A stretch of DNA of 64,000 nucleotides from positions 2,480,001 to 2,544,000 of the forward strand of contig NZ_CP035119.1 in the NCBI RefSeq assembly GCF_004087835.1. The letters are read 5' to 3'. Under the pieces are notes generated by a model. That model searched no databases. It was not told the DNA's origin and worked only from the letters and a program-made list of their open reading frames with translations. The position numbers and the translations under genes are program-made. The DNA is from Halorussus pelagicus. GTDB taxonomy: Archaea; Halobacteriota; Halobacteria; Halobacteriales; Haladaptataceae. Below are positions 16,002 through 24,964 of this stretch, in pieces; the first letter of the stretch is position 1, and each line of letters opens with the position of its first letter.

Positions 16002-18011
16002 ATGAGAATTGTTCGCGTAACTGCATTTTTGCTTACAATATCTGTATTAATATCCGCGCCGAGTGCATTTTTGACACCTAGCGCGGCGACGGCAACCGCG
16101 GCGAACGACACGCTGACCGCCTCGATTTCCTTCTCGCCGGACGACCCCGCGCCCGACGACACCATCACGTTCGACGGGTCGGACTCGACTGCCCCCGGCA
16201 CCATCGAGGAGTACGAGTGGGACCTCGACGGCGACGAGTACGTCGAGGAGGACGGCGCCACGGTCACGACAGCGTTCGACAGCGCCGGAACGTACACGGT
16301 GACGCTCTGGGTCACCGACGACGAGGGCGAAACCGACGAGACGACCGTCACGGTTTCGGTGGAGAACGACGCGCCGAAGGCGGCGTTCAGTTACTCGCCG
16401 AACGACCCCGCCCCGGACGACACCATCACGTTCGATGCCGGGGAATCGAGCGACCCCGACGGTCGCATCACCGACTACGAGTGGGACCTCGACGGTGACG
16501 ACTACGTCGAAGAATCCGGGTCCACCGTCACCACGTCGTTCGAGACCGGCGGAACCTACACGGTGACGCTCTGGGTCACCGACAACGGCGACCGCACGGT
16601 CAGGAAGACCAAAACCGTCGAGGTCGGGAACTCCGCGCCGAAGGCGTCGTTCGACTACTCGCCGGGCGAACCCGCGCCTGACGACACCATTACGCTCGAC
16701 GCGGGCGACTCCACCGACGCCGACGGTCGCATCACCGACTACGAGTGGGACCTCGACAACGACGAGTACGTCGAAGAATCCGGGTCCACCGTCACCACGT
16801 CGTTCGAGACCGGCGGAACCTACACGGTGACGCTCTGGGTCACCGACAACGGCGAACGGACGACGAGACAGACCAAAACCATCGAGGTGGACAACGCCGC
16901 GCCAAACACCACGTTCAGCTACTCGCCGTCGAACCCCTCGCCGGACGATACCATCGAGTTCGACGCGGGAAGTTCGGCCGACCCCGACGGGAAGATAACC
17001 GACTACGAGTGGGACCTCGACAACGACGAGTACGTCGAAGAGCACGGGTCCACGGTCACTACGTCGTTCGAGACGGCCGGAACGTACCCGGTGACGCTCT
17101 GGGTCACGGACAACGGCGACCGCACGGTCAAGACGGTCAAGCGGATTCGAGTCAACAACAGCGCCCCGGACGTGTCGGCCGACTACTCGCCGTCGAACCC
17201 CTCGCCGGGCGACACCGTCACGTTCGACGCCGGGGGTTCGACTGACCCCGACGGGAAGATAACCGACTACGAGTGGGACCTCGACGACGACGAGTACGTC
17301 GAGGAGTCCGGGTCGCAGGCCTCCTACACGTTCGAGGAGGAGGGCGTCCACTCGGTGACGCTGTGGGTCACGGACAACGGCGACCGCACGGTGAAAAAGA
17401 CGCTCCGGGTTCCGGTCGGCGACGTGACCACGACGCCCGCCGCGAGCGAGACGAGTTCCGGTGTCGCCTCCGAGTCCGGAACCTCGTTTGCGAACGGTGA
17501 GTGGTTCCAAGTCGCCCGCCTCTACACGCCCGAGAAGGTTGTCGAACCGGGTGACCCCGGCCGACTCGCGGGCGCGTTCACGGCGGACGTGACCAACCAG
17601 AAGCCGATAAAGGTCCAGATTACGCTCCAAGTTCCGAGCGGTCTCCGGGTTCAGGGCGGGAGCGACGTGCAGAGTAGCGGCGGCGGACTCCCGACCGCGA
17701 CGTTCGTCGTGGACCCCGGCGAGACCAAGGACATCTCGGCGGAAGTGAGCGGGTCCGACCCCGGCACGTACACGCTCCGGGCCGCCATCACGTACTTCCC
17801 GGTCGAGAACACCAGCGCCGCGCGCGAACACGACGACCTGACGATGAACTTCGAGGTGCGAGACGAGTCCGCGGAGGCCCCAATCGAGGACGAGTCGAAC
17901 ACCGGCACGGACGGCGAGGGTACGTCAAGCGGCGACACGCCGGGATTCTCCGTCGGCGCGACCGTACTCGCCCTACTCGCGGCCGCGATGGTCGCGCGCC
18001 GAGCGGAGTAG
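16002..18011 (+). CDS. PKD-repeat surface protein with PGF-CTERM anchor
   Basis: 669 residues from ATG 16002. A Sec-type signal (MRIVRVTAFLLTISVLISAP) is followed by five tandem PKD domains of about 89 residues, each with EYEWDLD and TVTLWVTD motifs. Then comes a beta-rich domain (ARLYTPEKVVEPGDPGRL) and an acidic linker. The tail TPGFSVGATVLALLAAAM plus basic residues is a PGF-CTERM signal, processed by archaeosortase A with lipid attachment. It is probably an adhesive or matrix surface protein. The second and third PKD repeats are nearly identical at DNA level over about 130 bp, spaced 267 bp, suggesting recent duplication or gene conversion. Confidence 0.88.
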   Translation: MRIVRVTAFLLTISVLISAPSAFLTPSAATATAANDTLTASISFSPDDPAPDDTITFDGSDSTAPGTIEEYEWDLDGDEYVEEDGATVTTAFDSAGTYTVTLWVTDDEGETDETTVTVSVENDAPKAAFSYSPNDPAPDDTITFDAGESSDPDGRITDYEWDLDGDDYVEESGSTVTTSFETGGTYTVTLWVTDNGDRTVRKTKTVEVGNSAPKASFDYSPGEPAPDDTITLDAGDSTDADGRITDYEWDLDNDEYVEESGSTVTTSFETGGTYTVTLWVTDNGERTTRQTKTIEVDNAAPNTTFSYSPSNPSPDDTIEFDAGSSADPDGKITDYEWDLDNDEYVEEHGSTVTTSFETAGTYPVTLWVTDNGDRTVKTVKRIRVNNSAPDVSADYSPSNPSPGDTVTFDAGGSTDPDGKITDYEWDLDDDEYVEESGSQASYTFEEEGVHSVTLWVTDNGDRTVKKTLRVPVGDVTTTPAASETSSGVASESGTSFANGEWFQVARLYTPEKVVEPGDPGRLAGAFTADVTNQKPIKVQITLQVPSGLRVQGGSDVQSSGGGLPTATFVVDPGETKDISAEVSGSDPGTYTLRAAITYFPVENTSAAREHDDLTMNFEVRDESAEAPIEDESNTGTDGEGTSSGDTPGFSVGATVLALLAAAMVARRAE

Positions 18012-18014
18012 CCG

Positions 18015-18857
18015 TCAGTCGCCGAACGGATTTTTCGTCACGAGCGAGAGCGCGAGGCGGTAGAACTTGTCGCGCAACTTCGCGGGCACGAACCGACCGA
18101 GCATCGCCACCTTCGCCACCTGTCCGACCGGGTAGCGCGCGGCGGGGTCGGTCAGGTTCGCGGCGTCGAGAATCGTCTCGGCGACTTCGCGGGGGTGGAC
18201 CGAACCGGGACCGCCGCCGCCGACGGCCTCGGTGTCGTCCAGAATCGAGTAGAGCGCGTCGTAGGCGTCCGAGCGCTCGATGCCGTCGATTTCCGACGAC
18301 GCGCGCTCGGTGAACGCGGTATCGACCGGGCCGGGTTCGACCAGCACCGCGTCGATGCCGTACTCAGCGACCTCGGGGCGGAGCGCGTCGGTGATGCCCT
18401 CCACGGCGAACTTCGACCCGTTGTAGATGCCCATGCCGGGCGTGGCGAGTCGCCCCGCGACGCTGGAGACGTTGACGATGGTGCCGGTCTGGCGCTGGCG
18501 CATGTGGGGCAGGACCTCGCGCGTGAGCCGGTGGACGCCGAAAACGTTCACCGCGAACTGGTCTTCGACGCTCTCGACGGGTACGTCCTCGACCGGGCCG
18601 AGTTGGGCGTACCCCGCGTTGTTCACGAGGCAGTCGATGCGACCCTCCTCGTCTATCATGCGTTCGACCACGCGCTCTACGTCGTCTTCGTCGGTCACGT
18701 CGAGCGAGGCGATGTTCGCCCCGGCCTCGCCGAGCGCTTCCACGTCGGCGGGATTCCGGGCGGTCGCGTACACGTCCCACCCATCTTCGAGAAAGGCGTG
18801 GGCCGTCTCGCGCCCGATACCCGACGAGCAACCAGTGATGAGAACGGTTTCGGTCAC
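18015..18857 (-). CDS. Short-chain dehydrogenase/reductase
   Basis: 280 residues from GTG 18857. Cofactor loop TETVLITGCSSGIGRETA, NNAGYAQLG and catalytic SVAGRLATPGMGIYNGSKFAV (Ser, Tyr, Lys present) define a classical SDR. The C-terminus is hydrophobic-basic (LRDKFYRLALSLV), as in SDRs that associate with membranes or act on lipids and retinol-like substrates. The substrate is unknown. The frame extends upstream to 18941 through a direct repeat, but the Rossmann motif begins right after the GTG. Confidence 0.9.
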   Translation of the reverse strand: MTETVLITGCSSGIGRETAHAFLEDGWDVYATARNPADVEALGEAGANIASLDVTDEDDVERVVERMIDEEGRIDCLVNNAGYAQLGPVEDVPVESVEDQFAVNVFGVHRLTREVLPHMRQRQTGTIVNVSSVAGRLATPGMGIYNGSKFAVEGITDALRPEVAEYGIDAVLVEPGPVDTAFTERASSEIDGIERSDAYDALYSILDDTEAVGGGGPGSVHPREVAETILDAANLTDPAARYPVGQVAKVAMLGRFVPAKLRDKFYRLALSLVTKNPFGD

Positions 18858-18891
18858 AGTTGCCCTGTCGCGGTACGGACAGTTAAATTTC

Positions 18892-18930
18892 GTCGGTTCG
18901 AGGCGTGGTGAGGTCGGTTCGAGGCGTGGT
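18892..18930. repeat. Short direct repeat upstream of the SDR gene
   Basis: GTCGGTTCGAGGCGTGGT occurs at 18892-18909 and 18913-18930, a 21-bp period. It lies between the SDR start and the endonuclease V stop. It could be a regulator half-site pair or slippage product. Confidence 0.7.
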
Positions 18931-19027
18931 AAAATCGGCACGCGGTCGAAGTCGAAATCGCAAGTCAGCGAGCGGTGACGAGTGTCGAAAAATCCGTTCG
19001 GTGCGGAGTGGAATCGCCGCGGGACGC

Positions 19028-19843
19028 TCAGTCGCCGACTTCGGCCTTCACCTCGTCGGCGTAGCTATCGGCGAGTCGGGTCGGTTCCGGGAGTTTGTAC
19101 CCCGCGCAGAGCCGACCCACGAGGTCGGTCGCGGTGTCGGCGCTCACGCGGTGGCCCGGACTCACGTAGAGCGGGTTCACGTAGCGTTTCTGCGGATTGT
19201 CGTACTGCCGGGACTGGTAGACGTGGCCGATGACGGTCCCCTCCGGCGCGGTCACGCTGTCGTCGGCGACGATGGCGACGCGCGCGCCCTCCGGCAGATG
19301 GTCGTCCAGCGACTCGGCGGGTCGCCCGCAGAGCAGGTTCTTGGCCACGCCGATTGCGGGCAGGTCGAGCATGACGCCGACGTGGGTGGCGATGCCCGCC
19401 TGCCGAAAGTGGATGCGCCCGCTCCCGTCCACGACCGCGAGGTCCGGGTCTACCGACAGCGCCTCGAACGCCGAGAGGACGGCCCCGCCCTCGCGGAACG
19501 AGAGCAGGCCGGGGATGTACGGAATCTCGGTCGGTTCGACCGCGTGGACGCGCTCGACGACTTCGCCGCCTTTCGAGGCGACGATGGCGCTGACCGCCTG
19601 CTCGCCGTCGGCGGTGAACGCTTGGTCCACGCCCGCGACGACCGGAGGTTCGCCGTCGGGGTCCGGACGGGACTGCTCGAACGTCGTCTGGGTCGCGTCG
19701 CCCGCCGTCGCGGACACGGCGGTCGGGTCGAAGTCGAACGCGTCTTCGAAGACGGCGACCGCGGCGAGGTCGTTCTGGAGTCGCTCCATCTCCGCGCGGG
19801 AGAGACCGGCGTCGGGCGCGAACTCAGGATGTACTGGGTTCAT
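19028..19843 (-). CDS. nfi: Endonuclease V
   Basis: 271 residues. It cleaves DNA (and in some lineages RNA) next to deaminated bases such as inosine. Diagnostic blocks are present: VVAGVDQAF with the first catalytic Asp, EIPYIPGLLSFREGG with the wedge tyrosine and Glu, LAVVDGSGRIHFRQAGIATH, and LDLPAIGVAKNLLCG. The C-terminal VNPLYVSPGHRVS is also typical. It is longer than bacterial Nfi because of acidic N-terminal and inter-motif extensions common in halophiles. It is transcribed alone. Confidence 0.92.
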   Translation of the reverse strand: MNPVHPEFAPDAGLSRAEMERLQNDLAAVAVFEDAFDFDPTAVSATAGDATQTTFEQSRPDPDGEPPVVAGVDQAFTADGEQAVSAIVASKGGEVVERVHAVEPTEIPYIPGLLSFREGGAVLSAFEALSVDPDLAVVDGSGRIHFRQAGIATHVGVMLDLPAIGVAKNLLCGRPAESLDDHLPEGARVAIVADDSVTAPEGTVIGHVYQSRQYDNPQKRYVNPLYVSPGHRVSADTATDLVGRLCAGYKLPEPTRLADSYADEVKAEVGD

Positions 19844-19955
19844 GGAAATCGAGGGGATGAGGTCGCGCTGAGGGGATTGTGTCCGTACCGACTTGGAGGT
19901 GGCGGGACGCGCGTGGTTATCTATCTCAACAGCTTAAATGAAGCACAATAGAAGA

Positions 19956-20052
19956 TTATAAATAATGCTAGTGCATGTGTATTACATGCATGATTCGAGT
20001 GATCTTCGGTAGCAATTATCCGTGCTGTGAGCTGCCTTACCCCGGCAACTGA
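19956..20052 (+). promoter_or_regulatory. Orphan strong TATA box with palindrome and tiny leaderless frame
   Basis: TTATAAATA at 19956-19964 is a near-consensus archaeal TATA box. A palindrome TGCATGT-GTATT-ACATGCA (19972-19990) covers the expected transcription start. The ATG at 19990 sits about 30 nt after the box centre and opens a 20-residue frame ending at 20052 (begins MIRVIFGSNYPCCE). Either a small protein or a non-coding RNA could start here. Nothing else is visible in 19844-20234. Confidence 0.35.
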
Positions 20053-20234
20053 ACGGACGGATGTAACCGGCGGCACTCCCGTCGGTCGTCGCGGCGCATC
20101 GAGCGGCATCACCAACCCACTTTTCCGAGCGGTCGGTCTCGACGTTAGCCGAGACCGGGTGCTCGAAACGTACCCTTCGCTACGCGGAGTCGGAGCGACC
20201 GCGAGAAAAATGACCGTACGACGGCGTCGATTCC

Positions 20235-21155
20235 TCAGAACCGTCCGCCCGGACCGCCCGGCCCTCTGCCGGGACCGCCGCGGCCGCCGCCGAGTTGGAG
20301 TTCCTGTGGCGCGCGCTCGCCCTCACGCTTGAGTTTCGCGCCGTAGGCCAACCCGATGCCGACGCCCGCGAGGTGGGCCAACTGGGCGACGCCGCCAGCG
20401 CCGATACCGCCGGTCGCGGAGACGAACACCGAGTAGCCGACGAAGAGTCCCGTCGCAACCCAGAGGGGCATGGGGAGGATAAAGTAGAGGTAGATGGTCA
20501 GGTTCGGGTTCAGGACTGTCAGCACGCCCAAGATTGCGGCGATGGCACCGCTCGCGCCGACGACGCCGCTCACGAGTCCGGGCGACATCACCGCCGAGAC
20601 GGCGACCTGTGCGAGACCCGCGGCCATCCCCGCGACGAGGAAGAGGGCGACGAACTTCTTGGTCCCGATGCGACGCTCGACTACCGGGCCGAAGAAGTAC
20701 AGCACGATGGAGTTCAGCGCGATGTGACCGAAGCCGCCGTGGGCGAAGATGGACGTGACCCACGTCCAAACTCGGAAGATGTGGTCCGACCGCAGGACGA
20801 ACAGCAACTCCGCGAGTCCCGGCAGTCCGAGGACGGCCGAGACCAGCAGCTGAAGGGCGAAAGTTATCCACATCACCCCGAGGAACACGAAACTCATGTT
20901 GTTCCGGAAGTAGCCCAGTGGACCGCCCGGTCCCGTGTTCAGGCCGATGCGGTCGGTGATGCCGTTCGACCCGCGGCCGTCGTCCACGCTGTCGTCGAAC
21001 CCGCTGTCGAACACGCCGTCGGGGTCGTTCCATTGGTTCAGCCCCGGACAGTCGTGACTCTCGGGGAGCCGATGGGCCGAGCAGTAGGTGCCGCCGCACC
21101 GTCGGCACTCGTAGGGCATGTTCTCGTGTTCGCCACACGCGTCGCACTGCGCCAT
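20235..21155 (-). CDS. Rhomboid intramembrane serine protease with N-terminal AN1-type zinc finger
   Basis: 306 residues from ATG 21155. Residues 4-38 carry an AN1-like zinc finger (CDACGEHENMPYECRRCGG then YCSAHR and HDC). After an acidic linker come about six membrane segments. The rhomboid signatures are FAHGGFGHIALNSIVLYFFG, the catalytic serine in VVGASGAIAAI and the catalytic histidine in AQLAHLAGVGIGL. It would cleave membrane proteins within the lipid bilayer. The C-terminus is a Gly/Arg-rich tail of about 20 residues. An open frame continues upstream to 21395, but homologous sequence begins at MAQCDACGE. Confidence 0.93.
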   Translation of the reverse strand: MAQCDACGEHENMPYECRRCGGTYCSAHRLPESHDCPGLNQWNDPDGVFDSGFDDSVDDGRGSNGITDRIGLNTGPGGPLGYFRNNMSFVFLGVMWITFALQLLVSAVLGLPGLAELLFVLRSDHIFRVWTWVTSIFAHGGFGHIALNSIVLYFFGPVVERRIGTKKFVALFLVAGMAAGLAQVAVSAVMSPGLVSGVVGASGAIAAILGVLTVLNPNLTIYLYFILPMPLWVATGLFVGYSVFVSATGGIGAGGVAQLAHLAGVGIGLAYGAKLKREGERAPQELQLGGGRGGPGRGPGGPGGRF

Positions 21156-21425
21156 TGGCAGACTCTTGGGGACCGGACCTGAAAGGGATTTGGGTCGTCT
21201 TCGGTCGGTCCGGGACGATGGACGCGAGAATTCGACCTGTCGAGCTACCGACTGGTAGGATACGCCGGTTAAAAAGTCATCTCGTTTATATTTAGGCGCA
21301 CAACCCCCGAGCTGTCGCCCGAGCGACCGGTTTCCCGCGGGGCGATTCCGACGTTCGCCACGCCGACGGCGTCCTGCCACTGGCGTTACGTTCATGACGC
21401 GTCGGGACGTAGAGCCAGATACGGA

Positions 21426-21899
21426 ATGAGGCGCGACTACTTCACGCTAGAGGTTCGGAACGTCGATTGGATCGAGGACGACGCCGAAGCCAAGCGACCG
21501 ACAGTAATCATCGACTTTGAGGGGCCGTCCTCGACGCTCCACGAGCGCCTCACGGGGACAGACGACGAACTGCTCGACGCCGGAGAGACCGACGTGGCTT
21601 TCCGGTTGCAAGGTCCCGTTGACGACGCCGACACCACAGGGGTCGTCAGCGTGACCAACCGCATCACGGGTGACTTCGTGCTCGAACTCAACGAGGACGC
21701 CGACGACGTGCTGAAGTTCATCACCGCGGCCCGCGAGTACGGGAAATCGACCGGGGATATGGACGGGCGCTACCACGTCGAAATCAGCATCAACGGCGAC
21801 GACCTCGTGGAGTACGACAAGAGTACCTTCCTCGTCTACGACGACGAGGGGAACCTCCTCCGCCAGCACAGTCTCATCCCGAGCGGCGTCGAACTCTGA
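21426..21899 (+). CDS. DUF5793 family protein
   Basis: 157 residues, strongly acidic, no membrane segment. The sequence (MRRDYFTLEVRNVDWIEDD ... RYHVEISINGDDLVEYDKST) matches the haloarchaeal DUF5793 family end to end. The pattern is all beta. Function is unknown. It is divergent from the rhomboid gene. The 270-bp gap between them also carries AT-rich GTTAAAAAG and TTTATATTTAGG stretches at 21268-21293 that are not positioned for either start. Confidence 0.85.
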   Translation: MRRDYFTLEVRNVDWIEDDAEAKRPTVIIDFEGPSSTLHERLTGTDDELLDAGETDVAFRLQGPVDDADTTGVVSVTNRITGDFVLELNEDADDVLKFITAAREYGKSTGDMDGRYHVEISINGDDLVEYDKSTFLVYDDEGNLLRQHSLIPSGVEL

Positions 21900-22014
21900 G
21901 TCCCCGCCGCCGCTCGTCGGCGACTCTACCTCCACCTGACCACTTCCGGCGAATCGCTATGCGACTCGCTAGTCGTCGGTTCGTCTCTCGATAGAAACTT
22001 CTCCGTCCGGCGAT

Positions 22015-22128
22015 TCACAGCGTACCGAACAGCAACAGGACCGCGAGGACGACGGCGGATAGCAGGACGATACTCCACAGAACGATGTCGAACAACCCTT
22101 GCGGGTCGGTGATGTCCGGAAATTCCAT
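22015..22128 (-). CDS. 37-residue single-pass membrane protein
   Basis: A very short gene, MEFPDITDPQGLFDIVLWSI... to LLLFGTL, stop at 22015-22017. Residues about 14-36 form one uninterrupted membrane helix after an acidic N-terminus. The codon use (GTC, CTG, CTC) and clean start suggest a real small protein, possibly a subunit or regulator of a membrane complex. A TATA-like GAAATACTCC lies upstream. It has no recognised family; support is structural only. Confidence 0.5.
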   Translation of the reverse strand: MEFPDITDPQGLFDIVLWSIVLLSAVVLAVLLLFGTL

Positions 22129-22275
22129 GTCTGAAGCTATGTCCGTTAGGAGTATTTCTTTCCTTGGAATTTGACCGAACTGTCCCGTTGTCGTGCGGAA
22201 CCGCCGGGCGTCTCACCTCGGACTCGCCGTGCCGAATCGCGGCAAGCTAAGTATCCCGCTCCCCGAAGTCGGGGT

Positions 22276-23637
22276 ATGACTCTCTTCGGGACCGCGGGAA
22301 TCCGCGGCAGCGTAGTCGAGACGGTGACGCCGGAACTCGCGCTGGCGGTCGGGCGGGCCGCCGGACGCGACGGGACCGAGTTCGTCGTCGCGCGCGACGG
22401 TCGCCAGACCGGGACCGCGCTCGCGGCCGCGATGGAGGCCGGACTCGAAAGCGCCGGGACCGACGTGCGCCGGGCGGGCCAACTTCCGACCCCGGCGTTG
22501 GCGTTCGCCTCGCGGGGCCGCCGCGGCGTGATGGTGACCGCCAGTCACAACCCGCCGACCGACAACGGCATCAAACTGTTCGTGGACGGCGAGGAGTTCG
22601 ACCGCGACGCCGAGCAGGCAATCGACTCGCGCGTCGAGACCGACGACCCGCCGGTCGCGTGGGACGAGTGGGGCGACAGCGAGCGCGTGAGCGTCCTTGA
22701 GGACTACCGAGACGCCGTTGTGGGGTACGCACAGGAACAGGGCGCGCCACTCGACGGCCTGCGCGTCGTGGTCGATTGTGGCAACGGGATGGCCGCCGTG
22801 GCGACCCCGCAGGTCCTCCGTGCGCTCGGCGCGGAGGTCGTCACCCTGAACGCCAACGTGGACGGCCACTTCCCCGGCCGGGAGAGCAAGCCGACGCCCG
22901 AAACGCTCGAAGACCTCCGGAACTTCGTGGAGAGCGACCCCGACGCGGACCTCGGCATCGGCCACGACGGCGACGCCGACCGAATCGTCGTCCTCGACGG
23001 CGCGGGCGAAGTCGTTCACGAGGACACCGTAGTCGCGGTTCTCGCGGAACACTACACAGACGGGAGCGACGCCGACGACCCCGTGGTCGTGACGACGCCC
23101 AACGCCTCGGGCCGAATCGACGAGCGAGTCGAGACCGCGGGGGGTCGCGTCGAGCGCGTCCGCCTCGGGGCGCTCCACGAGGGCATCGCCGCGGCGCGCG
23201 ACGCCGGGAGCGAGGATACCGAAGTCGTCTTCGCGGCCGAGCCGTGGAAGCACGTCCACACCCAGTTCGGTGGGTGGATAGACGGCGTGACGAGCGCGGC
23301 GGTCATCTCCCGACTCGTCGCGGACGCGGGCGGTCTCGCGCCGCTCCGGGAGCCGGTCACCGAGCGACCCTACCGGAAAGTCAGCGTCTCCTGTCCCGAC
23401 GACGCCAAGTCGGGGGTGATGGGCCGACTGGAGACCACGGTTCCCGAGCGGTTCCCCGACGCCGAGGTGGCGACCGAGTACGGCGTCCGGGCGACCCTGC
23501 CGGACGGGTCGTGGGTGCTGGTCCGACCGAGCGGCACCGAACCCTACGTCCGCATCTACGCCGAGAGCGACGACGTGGACGCGCTCGTGGCAACCGCCAG
23601 TGAGGTCGTGAAGAACGCGGTCGGCGAGGTGCAGTAA
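22276..23637 (+). CDS. Alpha-D-phosphohexomutase family protein (probable phosphopentomutase or phosphoglucosamine mutase)
   Basis: 453 residues from ATG 22276. Four family signatures are present: active phosphoserine loop VMVTASHNPPTDNGIK, metal loop GHDGDADR, sugar-binding loop AAEPWKH in place of the usual GExSGH, and phosphate-binding RPSGTEPYVRIY. Family members move phosphate between C1 and C6 of hexoses, or C1 and C5 of pentoses. Because nucleoside import and phosphorolysis genes follow, ribose-1-phosphate to ribose-5-phosphate is an attractive role. Annotation pipelines often call it GlmM. The altered EPWKH loop supports a substrate other than glucosamine phosphate. Confidence 0.85.
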   Translation: MTLFGTAGIRGSVVETVTPELALAVGRAAGRDGTEFVVARDGRQTGTALAAAMEAGLESAGTDVRRAGQLPTPALAFASRGRRGVMVTASHNPPTDNGIKLFVDGEEFDRDAEQAIDSRVETDDPPVAWDEWGDSERVSVLEDYRDAVVGYAQEQGAPLDGLRVVVDCGNGMAAVATPQVLRALGAEVVTLNANVDGHFPGRESKPTPETLEDLRNFVESDPDADLGIGHDGDADRIVVLDGAGEVVHEDTVVAVLAEHYTDGSDADDPVVVTTPNASGRIDERVETAGGRVERVRLGALHEGIAAARDAGSEDTEVVFAAEPWKHVHTQFGGWIDGVTSAAVISRLVADAGGLAPLREPVTERPYRKVSVSCPDDAKSGVMGRLETTVPERFPDAEVATEYGVRATLPDGSWVLVRPSGTEPYVRIYAESDDVDALVATASEVVKNAVGEVQ

Positions 23638-23706
23638 GCCTCGATAGATTCCGCGGCAGAACCGCTCGAAACAGTATTTTCCACGGTTTCAACTTTGAAG
23701 CGACGG

Positions 23707-23713
23707 TTTTATA
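23707..23713 (+). promoter_or_regulatory. TATA box of the nucleoside-binding lipoprotein gene
   Basis: TTTTATA centred at 23710. It is 31 nt before ATG 23741 but only 19 nt before the other in-frame ATG at 23729, so it favours the 23741 start for a leaderless transcript. Confidence 0.55.
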
Positions 23714-23740
23714 GCGCGGTGTCGAAGTATGTCGGATACG

Positions 23741-24871
23741 ATGGCGAAAATTGACACGGGTAGACGGCGGATGCTCAAGGTCGGCGGTGCTGGACTTCTC
23801 GGAACTGGACTCGCGGGCTGTCTTGGAGGAGGCAGTGGCGGCAACGAGACCACCACCGACTCCGACGACGGAACGACCGAGGACTCCGACTCGGAGACGA
23901 CCACCGAGTCCGATCCGCTGAACGTCGGCATGGTGTACGCGACCGGCGGTCTCGGCGACAACTCGTTCAACGACATGGCCCACCGGGGTATCCAGCAGGC
24001 CGAGTCCGAGTTCGGTACGACGTACAAAAACTCCGAACCGAGCAGTCCGAGCGACGTGGCGTCGCTCCAGCGCAAGTTCGCCCAGTCGGGCAACTACGAC
24101 CTCATCAGTTGCATCGGCTACGTGCAGGCGAGCGCGCTCAAGGAAAACGCCGACCGGTTCAGCGACCAGAAGTTCATGGTCGTTGACACGGTCGTCGAGA
24201 ACGACAACGTGGCGAGCTACACGTTCAAGGAACACCAAGGCTCGTTCCAGGTCGGCCACCTCGCTGGCCTGCTGACCGACATGGACTTCAGCGCGGGCGC
24301 GGGCGAGACCACCGACGACCTGAAGGTTGGGTTCGTCGGCGGCAAGGAGGTCCCGCTCATCAAGAAGTTCGAGACCGGGTTCAAGGCTGGCGTCGCACAC
24401 GCTAACTCCGACGTGGAACTGACGACCACCTACGCGGGGACGTATCAGGACCCCGGACAGGGCCAGTCTATCGCCAACTCGATGTACGACAACGGCGCAG
24501 ACATCATCTACCACGCGGCGGGCGGCACCGGCAACGGTATCTTCAAGGCGGCCCAGAACAAGGGCCGCTTCGCCATCGGCGTTGACTCCGACCAGTCCAA
24601 GAGCCTCTCGGACTACAGCGACGTGATTCTGGCCAGCATGGTCAAGTACGTTGACGAAGCCGTCTACCGCTCGGTCGAGCGCACCATGAGCGGGAACTTC
24701 GGCGGCGGCTCGGTCCAGACGCTCGGTCTCGAACAGAACGGCGTCGCCGCGGTGTACGGCGACGAACTCGGCTCCGAGATTCCCGACTCGGTCAAGTCGA
24801 AACTCGAAGAGTCCCAGACGAAAATCGCCGACGGCGACATCGAAGTTCCGTCCAGCCCCGACAACGCCTGA
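23741..24871 (+). CDS. BMP family ABC transporter substrate-binding lipoprotein
   Basis: 376 residues from ATG 23741 (ATG 23729 would add four residues). Tat-type N-terminus RRRMLKVGGAGLLGTGLAGC gives a lipobox cysteine, followed by a Thr/Asp/Glu-rich linker. The BMP domain (PF02608 type) starts at LNVGMVYATGGLGDNSFND. It also shows YHAAGGTGNGIFKAA and VILASMVKYVDEAVY. BMP proteins related to TmpC/PnrA and RnsB bind purine or other nucleosides. It is the first of two tandem BMP genes ahead of the ABC ATPase and permeases, so it probably delivers nucleosides to that importer. Confidence 0.9.
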   Translation: MAKIDTGRRRMLKVGGAGLLGTGLAGCLGGGSGGNETTTDSDDGTTEDSDSETTTESDPLNVGMVYATGGLGDNSFNDMAHRGIQQAESEFGTTYKNSEPSSPSDVASLQRKFAQSGNYDLISCIGYVQASALKENADRFSDQKFMVVDTVVENDNVASYTFKEHQGSFQVGHLAGLLTDMDFSAGAGETTDDLKVGFVGGKEVPLIKKFETGFKAGVAHANSDVELTTTYAGTYQDPGQGQSIANSMYDNGADIIYHAAGGTGNGIFKAAQNKGRFAIGVDSDQSKSLSDYSDVILASMVKYVDEAVYRSVERTMSGNFGGGSVQTLGLEQNGVAAVYGDELGSEIPDSVKSKLEESQTKIADGDIEVPSSPDNA

Positions 24872-24964
24872 GTCGCGGAGTCTCGGCTCTTTGCTCTCGG
24901 TTTCGGTGGGGACGGCGGGCAACAAAGCGTCGATTTCATCACGTTCGATAATGACGTAGTGGGT

